The position numbers and the translations under genes are program-made. A DNA stretch of 63,635 nucleotides from Stigonema ocellatum SAG 48.90 = DSM 106950 (GTDB lineage Bacteria > Cyanobacteriota > Cyanobacteriia > Cyanobacteriales > Nostocaceae), in assembly GCA_016903675.1 (NCBI GenBank), contig JADQBA010000043.1, positions 1-63,635 of the forward strand, given 5' to 3'. Positions 24,186-33,570 of this stretch are shown piece after piece. Below the pieces are notes generated by a model. It saw only the letters and a program-made list of their open reading frames with translations. It had not been told where the DNA came from and ran no database searches. The first letter of the stretch is position 1; every line of letters starts with the position of its first letter.

Positions 24186-25682
24186 TTAACTAAATTGAAA
24201 CGCCCCAATATCAGCGCTACCATCAGCAGCACGACGAGGTAAACCACGTTGGTCGGTTGTGGGGTCTGTATCTAGTACAATTGGGTCGGCTGCACTGATA
24301 GCAGGACTACCTGGGAGGAGAGCGATTGTCTGTGTGGAACCACCATTGAAAGCCAAAGTATCTAGGCCAGGGTCAATGGGGTTGTTGCTTGTGCCAACAA
24401 TATCACCAATAGCTTGATCAAATCCAGTGCTGCCTGTGCTGTCACCAATTAGGTTGTAGCCATTGCTGCTGAATGTGCCTGATACGTCGATGTTGATATT
24501 GACAGCATCCTTGAGGTTAAGGGCGATAATCGTGTTTCGCACGCTGGCAGTGCCATAAATGCCTCCACCGCTCATACCGGCTTTGTTGAGGGTGAGGGTA
24601 CTGAACACTAACCTCAGTGTGCCACCGTTATAGATGCCACCACCCTGTTGTAATGCCGAGTTACTGCTTAGGGTGCTGTTGCGAACCTCTAGAGTGCTAT
24701 TGTTATAGTTATAGATGCCAGCACCGAGAAATGCGCTGTTAGTGTTGAGAGTGCTGTTGCTCACCGTACTGGTGCCATTGTTATAGATGCCGCCGCCAGA
24801 TCCAGCCGAGTTACCGCCCAGGGTGCTGTTGCTCACCGTTAGGTTTCCGGCGTTGGCGTTATAGATACCGCCGCCGTTCACCCTTGCGTTGTTATCACTT
24901 ATGGTACTGTTGCTCACCTCAACGCTGCCACTGCTGTTATAGATGCCGCCGCCGCTGCCGGAACCACCTAACGTATTTGCTCTGTTGCCACTGATGGTGC
25001 TGTTGTTCACCTCAACGCTGCCACTGCTGTTATAGATGCCGCCGCCGTTGCCACCTATGCCGCCGTTCAACGTTACGCTATTGCCACTTATGGTGCTGTT
25101 GTTCACCGTCAAGGTGCCACTGTTATAGATGCCGCCGCCGTTGCCAGCATCGACCATAATACCTGTGGCGGAGTCATTACGAACAATGCTGTTGTCTAGG
25201 GTAAGGATACCGGAGTTCAAAATTCCACCACCATTGTCTCCTGTTACCTTACCGTTAGCAACAATCAATCCGTCAAGACTCACTGTTGCCGGGGTGCCAA
25301 TCTCAAATACCCGTGAAGCATTGTTGCCACTCACCGTCACCAAGTCCCCACCAGTCAACTCGTCCTTTGGGGCAATGATGTTTAAGTTGTGGGTGATGTC
25401 CAGTTCTCCCAAGTTCAGGGTAATAGTCTGCGCACTGGAAAATAGCGACCTGTCAAATACAATCAAATCTTCTCCAGGGTCTGCATTCGCCTGGTTAATA
25501 GCATCCCTTAAAGTGGTTACACCTGGTTGTTCTGGTATATCATCAATACTATTCACCACAATGATACCTGTGGGATTTACATTTAAAAGTCCAGCATTGA
25601 GCAAGTCTTGCACATTATCCCCAAATACAGGTGTATTTGTAGATACTATAGAATTAGTCACATTTGGAAATGTTATGTCCAT
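24186..25682 (-). CDS. Right-handed beta-helix 'choice-of-anchor Q' surface protein
   Basis: A 498-residue protein. After an N-terminal region with DVPxQPGVTTLRDAINQANA-like sequence come repeated GGGIYNSGTLTVNNSTISGN units (about residues 130-390), the parallel beta-helix pattern of polymorphic outer-membrane and pectate-lyase-like proteins. The C-terminus (TTDQRGLPRRAADGSADIGA then FQFS) matches the choice-of-anchor Q end. No classical signal peptide is seen, so export would be by another route. A paralogue lies 0.6 kb upstream on the same strand. Confidence 0.85.
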   Translation of the reverse strand: MDITFPNVTNSIVSTNTPVFGDNVQDLLNAGLLNVNPTGIIVVNSIDDIPEQPGVTTLRDAINQANADPGEDLIVFDRSLFSSAQTITLNLGELDITHNLNIIAPKDELTGGDLVTVSGNNASRVFEIGTPATVSLDGLIVANGKVTGDNGGGILNSGILTLDNSIVRNDSATGIMVDAGNGGGIYNSGTLTVNNSTISGNSVTLNGGIGGNGGGIYNSSGSVEVNNSTISGNRANTLGGSGSGGGIYNSSGSVEVSNSTISDNNARVNGGGIYNANAGNLTVSNSTLGGNSAGSGGGIYNNGTSTVSNSTLNTNSAFLGAGIYNYNNSTLEVRNSTLSSNSALQQGGGIYNGGTLRLVFSTLTLNKAGMSGGGIYGTASVRNTIIALNLKDAVNINIDVSGTFSSNGYNLIGDSTGSTGFDQAIGDIVGTSNNPIDPGLDTLAFNGGSTQTIALLPGSPAISAADPIVLDTDPTTDQRGLPRRAADGSADIGAFQFS

Positions 25683-25996
25683 GGCTATTGTTCTGCGCTA
25701 GTTTTTCCATGCAATAGCCTATATTGTCAAGGTTATGAGAACATTATGAGCCAATACGGTTCAGTTAAGGATAGCGTAGGCATAGAAACCCGGTTTCACA
25801 AAAGTTACCGGGTTTCTGATACCAATTTGCATCTCATTACCGTAATCTAGAAATTTTCATTCCCCCATTCCCCCACTCCCCCACTCCCCCCCTCCCCCTA
25901 ACTGACAGTTACGTTTTAGAACGCAGATTGGTATGAGTAGGTGCTTAACTGAACTGTATTGGATTATGAGCTAGTTATTGTTTGCTTAAAATATTT

Positions 25997-26100
25997 GGCG
26001 TTGCTGAATCCATGTATGAAAATTGTTTCGTTTGATTCCGAAACTCTGGTAGAATCCCCCGCGTTCTACACTTGGATTCATACGTCAAATCAGCAACGCC
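25997..26100. repeat. MITE family 1, copy 2 (8-bp target duplication)
   Basis: GGCGTTGCTGAATC at the left and CAGCAACGCC at the right end bound a 104-bp element. AAATATTT flanks both sides (25989-25996, 26101-26108). Confidence 0.85.
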
Positions 26101-26223
26101 AAATATTTTCTCGCTAATTGCTAAAGGTGATTGGGGACGCTTGGATTAGGGATTAGGGGATTGGTGACTGGTGACTAGGGACGCTTGGATTAGGGATTAG
26201 GAGTTAGGGATTAGGGATTACAT

Positions 26224-26297
26224 CCATCTCACCATTCCCCATTCCCCATTCCCCATTCCCCATTCCCCATTCCCCATTCCCCATTCCCCATTCCCCA
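26224..26297. repeat. Heptamer tandem array (CCCCATT)n
   Basis: About ten units of CCCCATT run up to the stop codon of the beta-helix gene at 26298. This is typical STRR of filamentous cyanobacteria. Confidence 0.85.
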
Positions 26298-28133
26298 TTA
26301 ACTAAATTGAAACGCTCCAATATCGGCGCTACCATCAGCAGCACGACGAGGTAAACCACGCTGATCGGTTGTGGGGTCTGTAGATAGTACAATTGGGTTG
26401 GCTGCACCGATAGCAGGACTGTCTGGGAGTAGTGCGATTGTCTGTGTGGAACCACCATTGAAAGCCAAAGTATCTAAGCCTGGGTAAATTGAGTTGTTGC
26501 TTGTGCCAACAATATCACCAATAGCTTGATCAAATCCAGTGCTGCCTGTGCTGTCACCAATTAGGTTGTAGCCATTGCTGCTGAATGTGCCTGATACGTC
26601 GGGGTTCACACCCTTCGCACTGTTGAGGTTAAAGGCGATAATTGTGTTGCGCACGTTGACAGTGCCTGAAGGAGAAGAAGAATAAGCAGTACTATTGAAC
26701 AAGCCTCCAGCATTGGAGGCTACGTTTTGGGTCACGGTACTAAACACCAGTGTCAAGGTACTACCGTATAAGTTATAGATGCCGCCGCCGCTACTAACGC
26801 CGCTGAAGTAGCTGTCGCCGCTTGCCGTGTTGCCACTTATGGTGCTGTTGTTCACCGTCAAGGTACTACTGTTATAGATACCGCCGCCAGAGCCTGGGAG
26901 CGTGCTTATGGTTATCGATCTACCAATTGCGTTGTTGTCACTCAGAGTGCTGTTGCTCAACGTCACGTTTCCGCTGTTATATATGCCACCGCCCCTGGTT
27001 GCCGTATTGCCACTTATGGTGCTGTTGCTCACTTCAAGAGTGCTCGTGTTCCCAACGTTCAAAATGCCACCGCCGTCGAATGCCGCGTTGCCGCTGATGG
27101 TACTGTTGCTCACCGTAGTGATGCCACTGGTATAAATGCCGCCACCAACGCCTGCTTCCTTGACATCAATCGAGTTACCACTTATTGTGCTGTTGCTCAC
27201 TTCAAGAGTACTCGTGTTGTAAATGCCGGCACCATAAGTGGAGAACTTGAAGCCTGCGCTTATATGGTTACCACTTATTGTGCTGTTGCTCAATATCAGG
27301 TTTCCGTCGTTAGAAATGCCGCCGCCCTGGCTACTATTTGGTGCGGCTGCGCTATTACCACTTATGGTGCTGTTGCTCAACGTCAGGTTTCCGTTGTTAG
27401 AAATGCCTCCACCGTTGCTGATGCTGAGTCCGATGACGCTATTACCATTTATGGTGCTGTTGCTCAACGTCAGGTTTCCGTTGTTAGAGATGCCTCCACC
27501 GTTGCTGTTGCTGAGTCCGATGGCGCTATTACCACTTATGGTGGTGTTGTTCAGACTGATAGTGCCACTGTTATAGATGCCACCGCCATTGCCACCAGTG
27601 GTGGAGTTAATGCTCGTGGCAGAGTCATTACTAACAATGCTGTTGTATAGGCTAAGGATACCAGAGTTTAAAATTCCACCACCATTGTCATCCCTCACCA
27701 AGCCATTAGCAATAATCAATCCGTCAAGGTTCACTGTTGCCTTGCTGCCAATCTCAAATACCCGCGAGGCTTGATTGCCACTCACCGTCACCAAGTCCCC
27801 ACCAGTCAATGTGTCTCGTGGAGCAATAATGTCCAAACTATGGGTGATGTCCAGTTCTCCCAAGTTCAGGGTAATAGTCTGCGCACTGGAAAATAATGAG
27901 CGGTCAAATACAATCAAATCTTCTCCAGGGTCTGCATTCGCCTGGTTAACAGCATCCCTTAAAGTGGTTACACCTGGTTGTCCAGGTACATCGGCAATAC
28001 TGTTCACCACAATTATGCCCGTGGGGTTTACGTTTAAAGCTCCAGTATTGAGCAAGTCTTGCACATTATCCCCAAACACCGGAGTGGATGTGTGAACTAA
28101 GAAATTGGTTGGGTTAGATGTTATAGGGTCCAT
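26298..28133 (-). CDS. Right-handed beta-helix 'choice-of-anchor Q' surface protein (larger paralogue)
   Basis: A 611-residue paralogue of 24186-25682, with near-identical N-terminus (TPVFGDNVQDLLNTGALNVN) and C-terminus but more GGGISNNGNLTLSNSTISGN units. Several consecutive units are almost the same at the DNA level (27300-27560), implying recent unit duplication. It is likely an extracellular or cell-surface protein. No secretion genes of its own are adjacent. Confidence 0.87.
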   Translation of the reverse strand: MDPITSNPTNFLVHTSTPVFGDNVQDLLNTGALNVNPTGIIVVNSIADVPGQPGVTTLRDAVNQANADPGEDLIVFDRSLFSSAQTITLNLGELDITHSLDIIAPRDTLTGGDLVTVSGNQASRVFEIGSKATVNLDGLIIANGLVRDDNGGGILNSGILSLYNSIVSNDSATSINSTTGGNGGGIYNSGTISLNNTTISGNSAIGLSNSNGGGISNNGNLTLSNSTINGNSVIGLSISNGGGISNNGNLTLSNSTISGNSAAAPNSSQGGGISNDGNLILSNSTISGNHISAGFKFSTYGAGIYNTSTLEVSNSTISGNSIDVKEAGVGGGIYTSGITTVSNSTISGNAAFDGGGILNVGNTSTLEVSNSTISGNTATRGGGIYNSGNVTLSNSTLSDNNAIGRSITISTLPGSGGGIYNSSTLTVNNSTISGNTASGDSYFSGVSSGGGIYNLYGSTLTLVFSTVTQNVASNAGGLFNSTAYSSSPSGTVNVRNTIIAFNLNSAKGVNPDVSGTFSSNGYNLIGDSTGSTGFDQAIGDIVGTSNNSIYPGLDTLAFNGGSTQTIALLPDSPAIGAANPIVLSTDPTTDQRGLPRRAADGSADIGAFQFS

Positions 28134-28562
28134 GAGTATTGATTTTTTTCAAGAGCGGAATGAGGACTTAATAATTTGTCATTACAAATTATTCTTAGAT
28201 TTTATGGTCTAGGCTACACATTAAATTATGAATTCTGAATTATAAATTATGAAATTAATGCAAATTAATAATTCATAATTCATAATTCAGCATTCATAAT
28301 TCCCCTAGACTCTCTCATAAAATGGCTTCACCCTGCAACGCTGTCCCACAATTCCCAACATCCATCTCACCAGTCCCCATGCCCCATTCCCCATGCCCCT
28401 AATCCCCAGGGAGTGGGGGCCCCGAGTTCCCCATGCCCCATTAGCTCAACTGAAACGCTCCAATATCAGCTGGTAACACTCATAGGCACACTGGTCTTGC
28501 TTCAAATCTGGGGAGTGGACCTAAGTTCTCTGACTATTCTGGCGATAGTTTATGGGGCACTT
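28134..28562. other. Spacer with AT-rich hairpins and STRR-like sequence
   Basis: It contains repeated AATTCATAATTCA motifs (28225-28300), a CCCCATGCC-type repeat (28370-28440) and a relic of a third beta-helix gene end (28441-28470). No intact gene is seen. Confidence 0.6.
28441..28470 (-). pseudogene. Last ten codons of a third choice-of-anchor Q gene
   Basis: On the minus strand this encodes ADIGAFQLS and a stop, matching ADIGAFQFS-stop of both neighbours, and it also abuts a CCCCATT-type unit on the far side of the stop. The rest of the gene is gone. Confidence 0.7.
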
Positions 28563-29888
28563 TTAATGTAGTAAGTTTGAGATACTTTGCCAGATGAGCC
28601 AAACATTGAGTCCCCCAATCATGAGGGCGACGCCCCAACAGAGCAGTTTCAACCACAACGGATTGACAAACTCACCCATCAACTGGCGATCGCTGGTAAA
28701 CATGACCAACGGAAATATGGCAAACGACAGCTGGAAGCTCAAAAGCACCTGGCTGAAAATGAGCAATTTGGTGGTTCCGCCCTCGCCGAACAAAACAATA
28801 CAGATGAGAGTGGGGATAATCGCCGCTAGCCTACTGATGACACGGCGTAACCAGGGTGCGACGTGCAAATTTAAAAAGCCTTCCATAACGATTTGCCCAG
28901 CTAAAGTTGCTGTGAGGGTCGAACTCTGACCGGAAGCGAGTAAAGCTAAGGCAAAAAGTAAACTGGCAACCTTTACACCTAAGAGGGGAGACAGCAATTT
29001 GTAAGCATCTTGAATTTCTGCCACCCCCTGATGTCCAGAAAAATGAAAGGTGGCTGCGGCTACAATCAAGATAGCGGCGTTCACAAACAGCGCTAACGAT
29101 AGAGCAATTGTTGAATCGAGTGTGCTATAATTTATAGCTTCCTGTTTCTTTTCTGGAGTCCGTTGCCAAGCCCGTGTTTGCACAAGCGCTGAGTGTAAAT
29201 ACAAGTTATGGGGCATGACAGTGGCTCCCAAAATGCCTAGGGCAACATACAACATTTCCTGTCGTTGAACAATGACTGGTTGAGGAACAAAACCAAGGAT
29301 GACGCTGCCCAAATCAGGTTGGGAAAAGATCACTTCCGCCAGAAAACACAGTCCAATGCTGGACACCAGGGTGATGGTCAAAGCTTCCACATACCGAAAG
29401 CCATAGCGCTGTAGCATCAGTAAGAGCAGTACATCCAAGCTTGTGAGGCATACGCCGACAATCAGGGGAATGTGAAATAATAACTCAAGAGCGATCGCAC
29501 CACCGATCACCTCTGCTATGTCAGTAGCTACAATACCAGTCTCAGCAAGTATCCACAGGGGAATGTTTACTCTTGGGCTGAATCGGTTTCGACAAGACTT
29601 AGCCAAATCTTGTTCAGTGGCGATTCCCAAACGTACACACAGAGTTTGCAGCAAAATAGCAATGAAGTTGGAAACCAGAATTACACTCAGAAGCGTATAA
29701 CCAAACTGGGATCCACCCGCAATATCTGTCGCCCAGTTCCCAGGATCCATGTAACCCACAGAAACCATATAGCCCGGTCCCACGAAAGCCAGTAGCTTAC
29801 GCCAGAAGCTTTTCCCTTCGGGAATAATAATGCTGCGGTGAACTTCAGGCAGACTGGGCTGTGTTTCTGTATTCTTAAGCTGGGTCAT
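28563..29888 (-). CDS. mntH: Nramp-family Mn/Fe transporter MntH
   Basis: A 441-residue inner-membrane protein with about 11 membrane helices. The two metal-site motifs are present: DPGN in helix 1 (GYMDPGNWATD) and MPH in helix 6 (VMPHNLYLHS). The family imports Mn2+ or Fe2+ with protons. Length is normal. It starts MTQLKNTETQ; a purine-rich AGAGGAGAAT stretch lies some 45 nt upstream. No confident Mur or Fur box was found. The gene stands alone. Confidence 0.95.
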   Translation of the reverse strand: MTQLKNTETQPSLPEVHRSIIIPEGKSFWRKLLAFVGPGYMVSVGYMDPGNWATDIAGGSQFGYTLLSVILVSNFIAILLQTLCVRLGIATEQDLAKSCRNRFSPRVNIPLWILAETGIVATDIAEVIGGAIALELLFHIPLIVGVCLTSLDVLLLLMLQRYGFRYVEALTITLVSSIGLCFLAEVIFSQPDLGSVILGFVPQPVIVQRQEMLYVALGILGATVMPHNLYLHSALVQTRAWQRTPEKKQEAINYSTLDSTIALSLALFVNAAILIVAAATFHFSGHQGVAEIQDAYKLLSPLLGVKVASLLFALALLASGQSSTLTATLAGQIVMEGFLNLHVAPWLRRVISRLAAIIPTLICIVLFGEGGTTKLLIFSQVLLSFQLSFAIFPLVMFTSDRQLMGEFVNPLWLKLLCWGVALMIGGLNVWLIWQSISNLLH

Positions 29889-30325
29889 GGCAATTAGGAA
29901 ATAGATATTCTCATATTTAACTCATAATTCTCCTCTTTCTCTATAGATAACTTCTACCTCAAGAATTAGATTAGAGGTGTAGGGGAATAATTTCAAATCT
30001 AATTTCCCTTACACCCCTCATTACACCCAAGCTTGCTGGTGTCCACCGTTACGACTAGATGCCGTACATCTCGCCAAACGGGTGGTGAAGGACATGGTAG
30101 AGCACGATTCGCGAAGCGTCTTTGAAAGGGAGATCTTCGGGTCATAAGTACTTAGGCAAAAATATTTATATATTTTATGATATAATTTGGTGTTGCTGAA
30201 TTTAGTAATGAATTACGTTAAGTTACAAATTTGTAATTTTCCAAAACCCGTGTAGAGACAAGGGTTAATCGCGTTTCTACACAATCGTAATTTTCACAAG
30301 TCATATCTTGATTCAGGAAGTCTAA
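29889..30325. other. Intergenic region with a decayed MITE
   Basis: It includes a dispersed repeat (about 30050-30140) and a MITE family 1-like element at about 30189-30317. No gene is seen. Confidence 0.5.
30189..30317. repeat. MITE family 1, decayed copy 3
   Basis: The left end GGTGTTGCTGAAT and internal ATGAATTA match the family; the right side ends TATCTTGATTCAGG and lacks the last CAACGCC. Its right end supplies the AGGAAG that serves as ribosome site of the next gene. Confidence 0.5.
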
Positions 30326-31483
30326 GTGAAATCTTATATAAAAAGCCAGCAGGATGTATTAGAAAAGCTCGCCTCAAGTATTGCCAATCTGAAGGTCATG
30401 GTGATTGGTGAAGCGATACTTGAAGTGTATTTAGAAGGATTTAGCGATCGCCTTTGTCCAGAAACTCAAGTGCCGATTGTTACCGTCACCAATAAATTCT
30501 ATGTTCCTGGTGGTGCAGCCAATACCGCTGTCCATGTCCGCACTCTCGGCGGTCGTGTAACATTTTTATCGGTTATTGGAGATGACTGGGAGGGTGCCAA
30601 ACTACAGCAAGCACTTTCAGAACGTGATGTTTCCACAAAACACATCTTCATCCAATCCGATAGACAGACTTTGACTAAGCAACAGGTCATGGCGGCGTCG
30701 CAAATACTGATGAGAGTTGACTCTGGCACCACCAATGCAATTGACCCTCACACCGAACAAGTGCTGATTGATGAACTTGAGCGGACGTTTCCAGAATGTG
30801 ATGCCGCTATTATCTCAGATTACGGCTATGGAATTTTGACTCAAAGAGTGATGGATACCCTAGCAAAACTTCAGCGAACCTATCCCCGTATCCTAGTTAT
30901 TGACGCTAAAAACTTCATCGCCTCTTCTGCTGAAGAACAACTTCAGTTTCTCTCTCATCCCCCACAGCCCCCAACCCCAGAGGGGACCCCTAGCCCCCAC
31001 TCCCCTGCTCAAAAATACATCCCCGACTCCAACAAACTCGTCGCCCTTGTGGCTTCTTACCGCAACGCTGGACGCAAAATAGTCTTCACCAACGGCTGCT
31101 TTGACATCCTCCACGCTGGACACGTCTCTTATCTCAATCGTGCCAAAGCATTAGGCGATGTTCTGATAATTGGCGTCAACTCCGATGATAGCATCCGTCG
31201 GCTCAAAGGAGCAACTCGCCCCATCAACCCTTTAGAAGACCGCATCCAAGTTTTGAGCGGACTAGGTAGTGTTGACCATGTGATTGCTTTTGAGGAAGAC
31301 ACCCCAAGCAACCTCATCCGCTTGGTTTGTCCTAATGTCTATGTCAAAGGCAGTGACTACACCAAACAAACTCTTCCAGAAGCACCTTTGGTAGAAGAAT
31401 TAGGGGGAGTAGTCGAACTGTTGCCGTTGGTAGAAAATCGTTCCACCACTCGCATAATTGAGCGCATCAATAAATGGAGTTAG
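30326..31483 (+). CDS. HldE-like protein: truncated PfkB kinase half fused to heptose-1-P adenylyltransferase
   Basis: A 385-residue protein starting at GTG 30326 (AGGAAG upstream). Residues 1-198 match the N-terminal half of the RfaE/HldE kinase domain (YVPGGAANTAVHVRTLGG, DAAIISDYGYGIL). The rest of the kinase, including the GAGD catalytic segment, is missing. Residues about 204-228 are a proline-rich stretch (HPPQPPTPEGTPSPHSPA) from a dispersed repeat. Residues 235-385 are an intact nucleotidyltransferase with FTNGCFDILHAGH (HxGH at 263-266) and GVNSDDSIRRLKG. HldE of other bacteria is about 475 residues. ADP-heptose synthase activity is therefore plausible, but kinase activity is not. 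Confidence 0.85.
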   Translation: MKSYIKSQQDVLEKLASSIANLKVMVIGEAILEVYLEGFSDRLCPETQVPIVTVTNKFYVPGGAANTAVHVRTLGGRVTFLSVIGDDWEGAKLQQALSERDVSTKHIFIQSDRQTLTKQQVMAASQILMRVDSGTTNAIDPHTEQVLIDELERTFPECDAAIISDYGYGILTQRVMDTLAKLQRTYPRILVIDAKNFIASSAEEQLQFLSHPPQPPTPEGTPSPHSPAQKYIPDSNKLVALVASYRNAGRKIVFTNGCFDILHAGHVSYLNRAKALGDVLIIGVNSDDSIRRLKGATRPINPLEDRIQVLSGLGSVDHVIAFEEDTPSNLIRLVCPNVYVKGSDYTKQTLPEAPLVEELGGVVELLPLVENRSTTRIIERINKWS

Positions 31484-31847
31484 GAGGCGCGGAGTTAGGA
31501 ACACCCCACAGGCGGCGCACCACCTGCTATGAATGAAACAAACACTGTCTTTTCCCCTACACCCCGACACCCTCACACCCCTACACAGAAAGTGTTTCTT
31601 GAGAAAATGTTCAGGCGCTAAAAATGCCTAACCCACATCTGAGGATTTCTATCAATGCGTAAGTCCTATAGGAATCCTAAATTATTCATGAAAAATTTTA
31701 AGTAGTGTAGGGTGGGCACTGCCCACCAAAATCTAGATATGGTGGGCAGTGCCCACCCTACTACGTATATTTCAAAAATCAAATATGATTCCTATATCAT
31801 CTGTAGTGCTTTTTTGGAGAATTGGTACAAAGCTATTTTTCAAGTTA
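31484..31847. other. Intergenic region with a long cruciform
   Basis: It contains a CACACCCCTACAC-type repeat, a single end of MITE family 2 (ATGCGTAAGTCCTA at 31656-31669) and the 21-bp palindrome listed next. No gene is seen. Confidence 0.55.
31707..31761. repeat. Perfect 21-bp inverted repeat with nested palindromes
   Basis: GTAGGGTGGGCACTGCCCAC then C (31707-31727) is repeated perfectly in inverse at 31741-31761 with a 13-nt loop. Each arm itself contains GGTGGGCA-C-TGCCCACC, so each arm can also fold alone. It is a common kind of cyanobacterial intergenic repeat; no protein function. Confidence 0.8.
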
Positions 31848-32140
31848 TTGACACTCCCCATGCCTAAAGGCAAGGGGATTCTGTAAGAGGTTTAGCCGTA
31901 TCTCTCACATATCCGACTGTGGTCGTTTCCCGCACGGTGGCGGTGATTCCCGTAGGCGTGGTTCCTGCACTCAACCCACTTGGGATTGTACGGGCGTATT
32001 GCAATACGCCCCTACCTAGGCGTAACTTTCCCCCAGTCCGGGGGTAGGATCAAAAAAAAATTGACCTGTTTGACTCTATTATAGCAAAAAAACGGAGATA
32101 TTTGACGGGGATTAAAATCCCCTACGGGCTTACCCCATGT
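31848..32140 (-). mobile_element. Miniature IS200/IS605-type element (both ends, no tnpB)
   Basis: The right end (TTGACACTCCCCATGCCTAA at 31848-31867) and about 200 bp of tnpB tail are nearly the same as at 63122-63310. The left-end-like hairpin GGGGATTAAAATCCCC (32107-32122), flanked by TTTGAC, parallels CCTGTTAAAACAGG of the 5-kb element. The tnpB body is deleted, and a GGGCGTATTGCAATACGCCC repeat is inserted at about 31991-32010. Boundaries on the left are approximate. Confidence 0.65.
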
Positions 32141-32271
32141 CTGAAGTCAGGGGCCCCGGCCCTATGAGTTTCGGTCAAAAACTTGGTACTCCTTTGTCAA
32201 TAAGCCAAGTTACGCATATTTGTAGGCGCTCACATGGTTCATATTTTAAATCACAAACGCCTAAAGATGAG

Positions 32272-33213
32272 CTAGTTCATGGCTTGTTTAACTGCTGTAA
32301 TTATAGCTTCTAACTGACATTTTGTCAATTTATTTTTAGCAGAATTTATAATAATTAGAGTCAGATGGGCTAAATGTTCTGGTGGCAAGCATTTAATTTT
32401 AGACTCTATTTCAGTGATGATTATATCAGATATTTTTTGCTCAATTGCCGTTTCAGTTTCAGCTACTATGCTGGTTGTTGTTTCATCTTCAAACTGCTCT
32501 CGCTTTCTCTCAAAAGTAGGTAAAATTGGTTCATTTTTAGACCTTGAATAAGGCTCTAAATCCTGGGGTTGTAGCCAACTTGTTGTTGTCTGTATTTCTT
32601 TTCTAGTCCAATCAACAAGAATGTCTTGAACACCTGAAGTCTGATTTTCCTTTTGCTCTATAGGTTTGGTTGAATTGCCATCAACATCAAAGGATACAAG
32701 CTTTTTCGGCTCGTGTAAGGCTGCTTTCTTAAACTCGGAAACAATTGCCTTAGCCTTAGTATAGGTAATGTTCTGGCCGCTATGGGCACGCTCGAGTACT
32801 TCTTCCCTAGCTCCTTCCGGGGTAGAGGGAGAAGCTAGAACATAAAGTGCTGAAGTAGCGATATTCAAATGCATCAAATTGACGGATTTGAAGTTTTCGG
32901 CTACCCTCATAAATCTGTTAGCAGTTGGAATACTCCAGTCAAACTCAGCCTTTAACCAAATTATAAAATTCCCATGTCCCAGTTGAGCTTTCACATCAAT
33001 CAGCTTTTCTCCGATTTCGATAATTGCCTGGGTTGTACGACGCATCAAACCCTTAATTTCATTGGTGTGTCTCTCAATAATCGCTCGACTCTCAGTGTCC
33101 ATCTGACTATAGTCAAATTTCATACCTGGCATATTTGAGGGATGTGCAGGCAAATTTGATGATGATTTACTTGAGGTTACTCCGTTAGAGTTCATAAGTA
33201 TGTTCCAAGGCAT
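32272..33213 (-). CDS. DUF3102 domain protein
   Basis: The product is up to 313 residues. The DUF3102 region is clear at about residues 40-150: IIERHTNEIKGLMRRTTQAI, IGEKLIDVKAQLGHGNFIIW and WSIPTANRFMRVAENF. The family is a winged/HTH-like domain in plasmid, phage and accessory proteins; its function is not established. A segment near residue 130 (SPSTPEGAREEV) comes from a dispersed repeat. The C-terminal half is Glu/Lys rich with a helix of unknown role. The real start may be MKFDYSQMD, near residue 31. No partner genes are adjacent, and miniature IS debris lies downstream. Confidence 0.75.
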   Translation of the reverse strand: MPWNILMNSNGVTSSKSSSNLPAHPSNMPGMKFDYSQMDTESRAIIERHTNEIKGLMRRTTQAIIEIGEKLIDVKAQLGHGNFIIWLKAEFDWSIPTANRFMRVAENFKSVNLMHLNIATSALYVLASPSTPEGAREEVLERAHSGQNITYTKAKAIVSEFKKAALHEPKKLVSFDVDGNSTKPIEQKENQTSGVQDILVDWTRKEIQTTTSWLQPQDLEPYSRSKNEPILPTFERKREQFEDETTTSIVAETETAIEQKISDIIITEIESKIKCLPPEHLAHLTLIIINSAKNKLTKCQLEAIITAVKQAMN

Positions 33214-33570
33214 TTGTGTTCAGTTACATTCGCGAAAACAACGAACATCGAAAACTTGAACTGGGGATTGGGGACTAGTACAGGTCAAGTACCCCGATTA
33301 AACTGGAAATCTGTCTATAGAGGGTGTACAAACTGTAATATACGTCAGTAAAATCAACTTATGCACTTAGCTAATCTGACAAGGCGACAAATACCCTAAA
33401 AAGCTTCGCCGCGTCCGGGAGTCCCCGCGTCAGTCAAATATGATAAGTGTTCAACCCAACCTGAAATAAGACATAAGTCCCAATAGGTGCATGGAAAGAT
33501 GTCGTATATGCCAAATATCTGGTATAGATTAATCGGGAGGGAAGCACATCCTGACAAGGAGACTCTATAG
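33214..33570. other. Intergenic region upstream of the BrkB-family gene
   Basis: A short GC-rich dispersed repeat (CGCCGCGTCCGGGAGTCCCC, 33408-33427) is present. CAAGGAG shortly before 33571 serves the next gene. Nothing else is recognised. Confidence 0.5.

Larger units (their letters stand above)
25683..26297. other. Spacer between the two beta-helix paralogues
   Basis: It contains a hairpin with arms GAAACCCGG and CCGGGTTTC (about 25787-25818), MITE family 1 copy 2 (25997-26100), runs of GGGATTAGGGATTA and a heptamer array at about 26224-26297. No gene is seen. Confidence 0.6.

Noticed and set aside
26822..28095. Plus-strand frames opposite the beta-helix genes with Cys-rich or Leu/Pro repeats (CCHLWCC, MVLLLNVRFPLLEMPPP)
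   Set aside because: They are antisense translations of the GGGIYNSG repeat units and follow its periodicity.
29889..29960. AT-rich sequence upstream of mntH as a Fur/Mur box
   Set aside because: No 19-bp palindrome close enough to a consensus could be found by eye.
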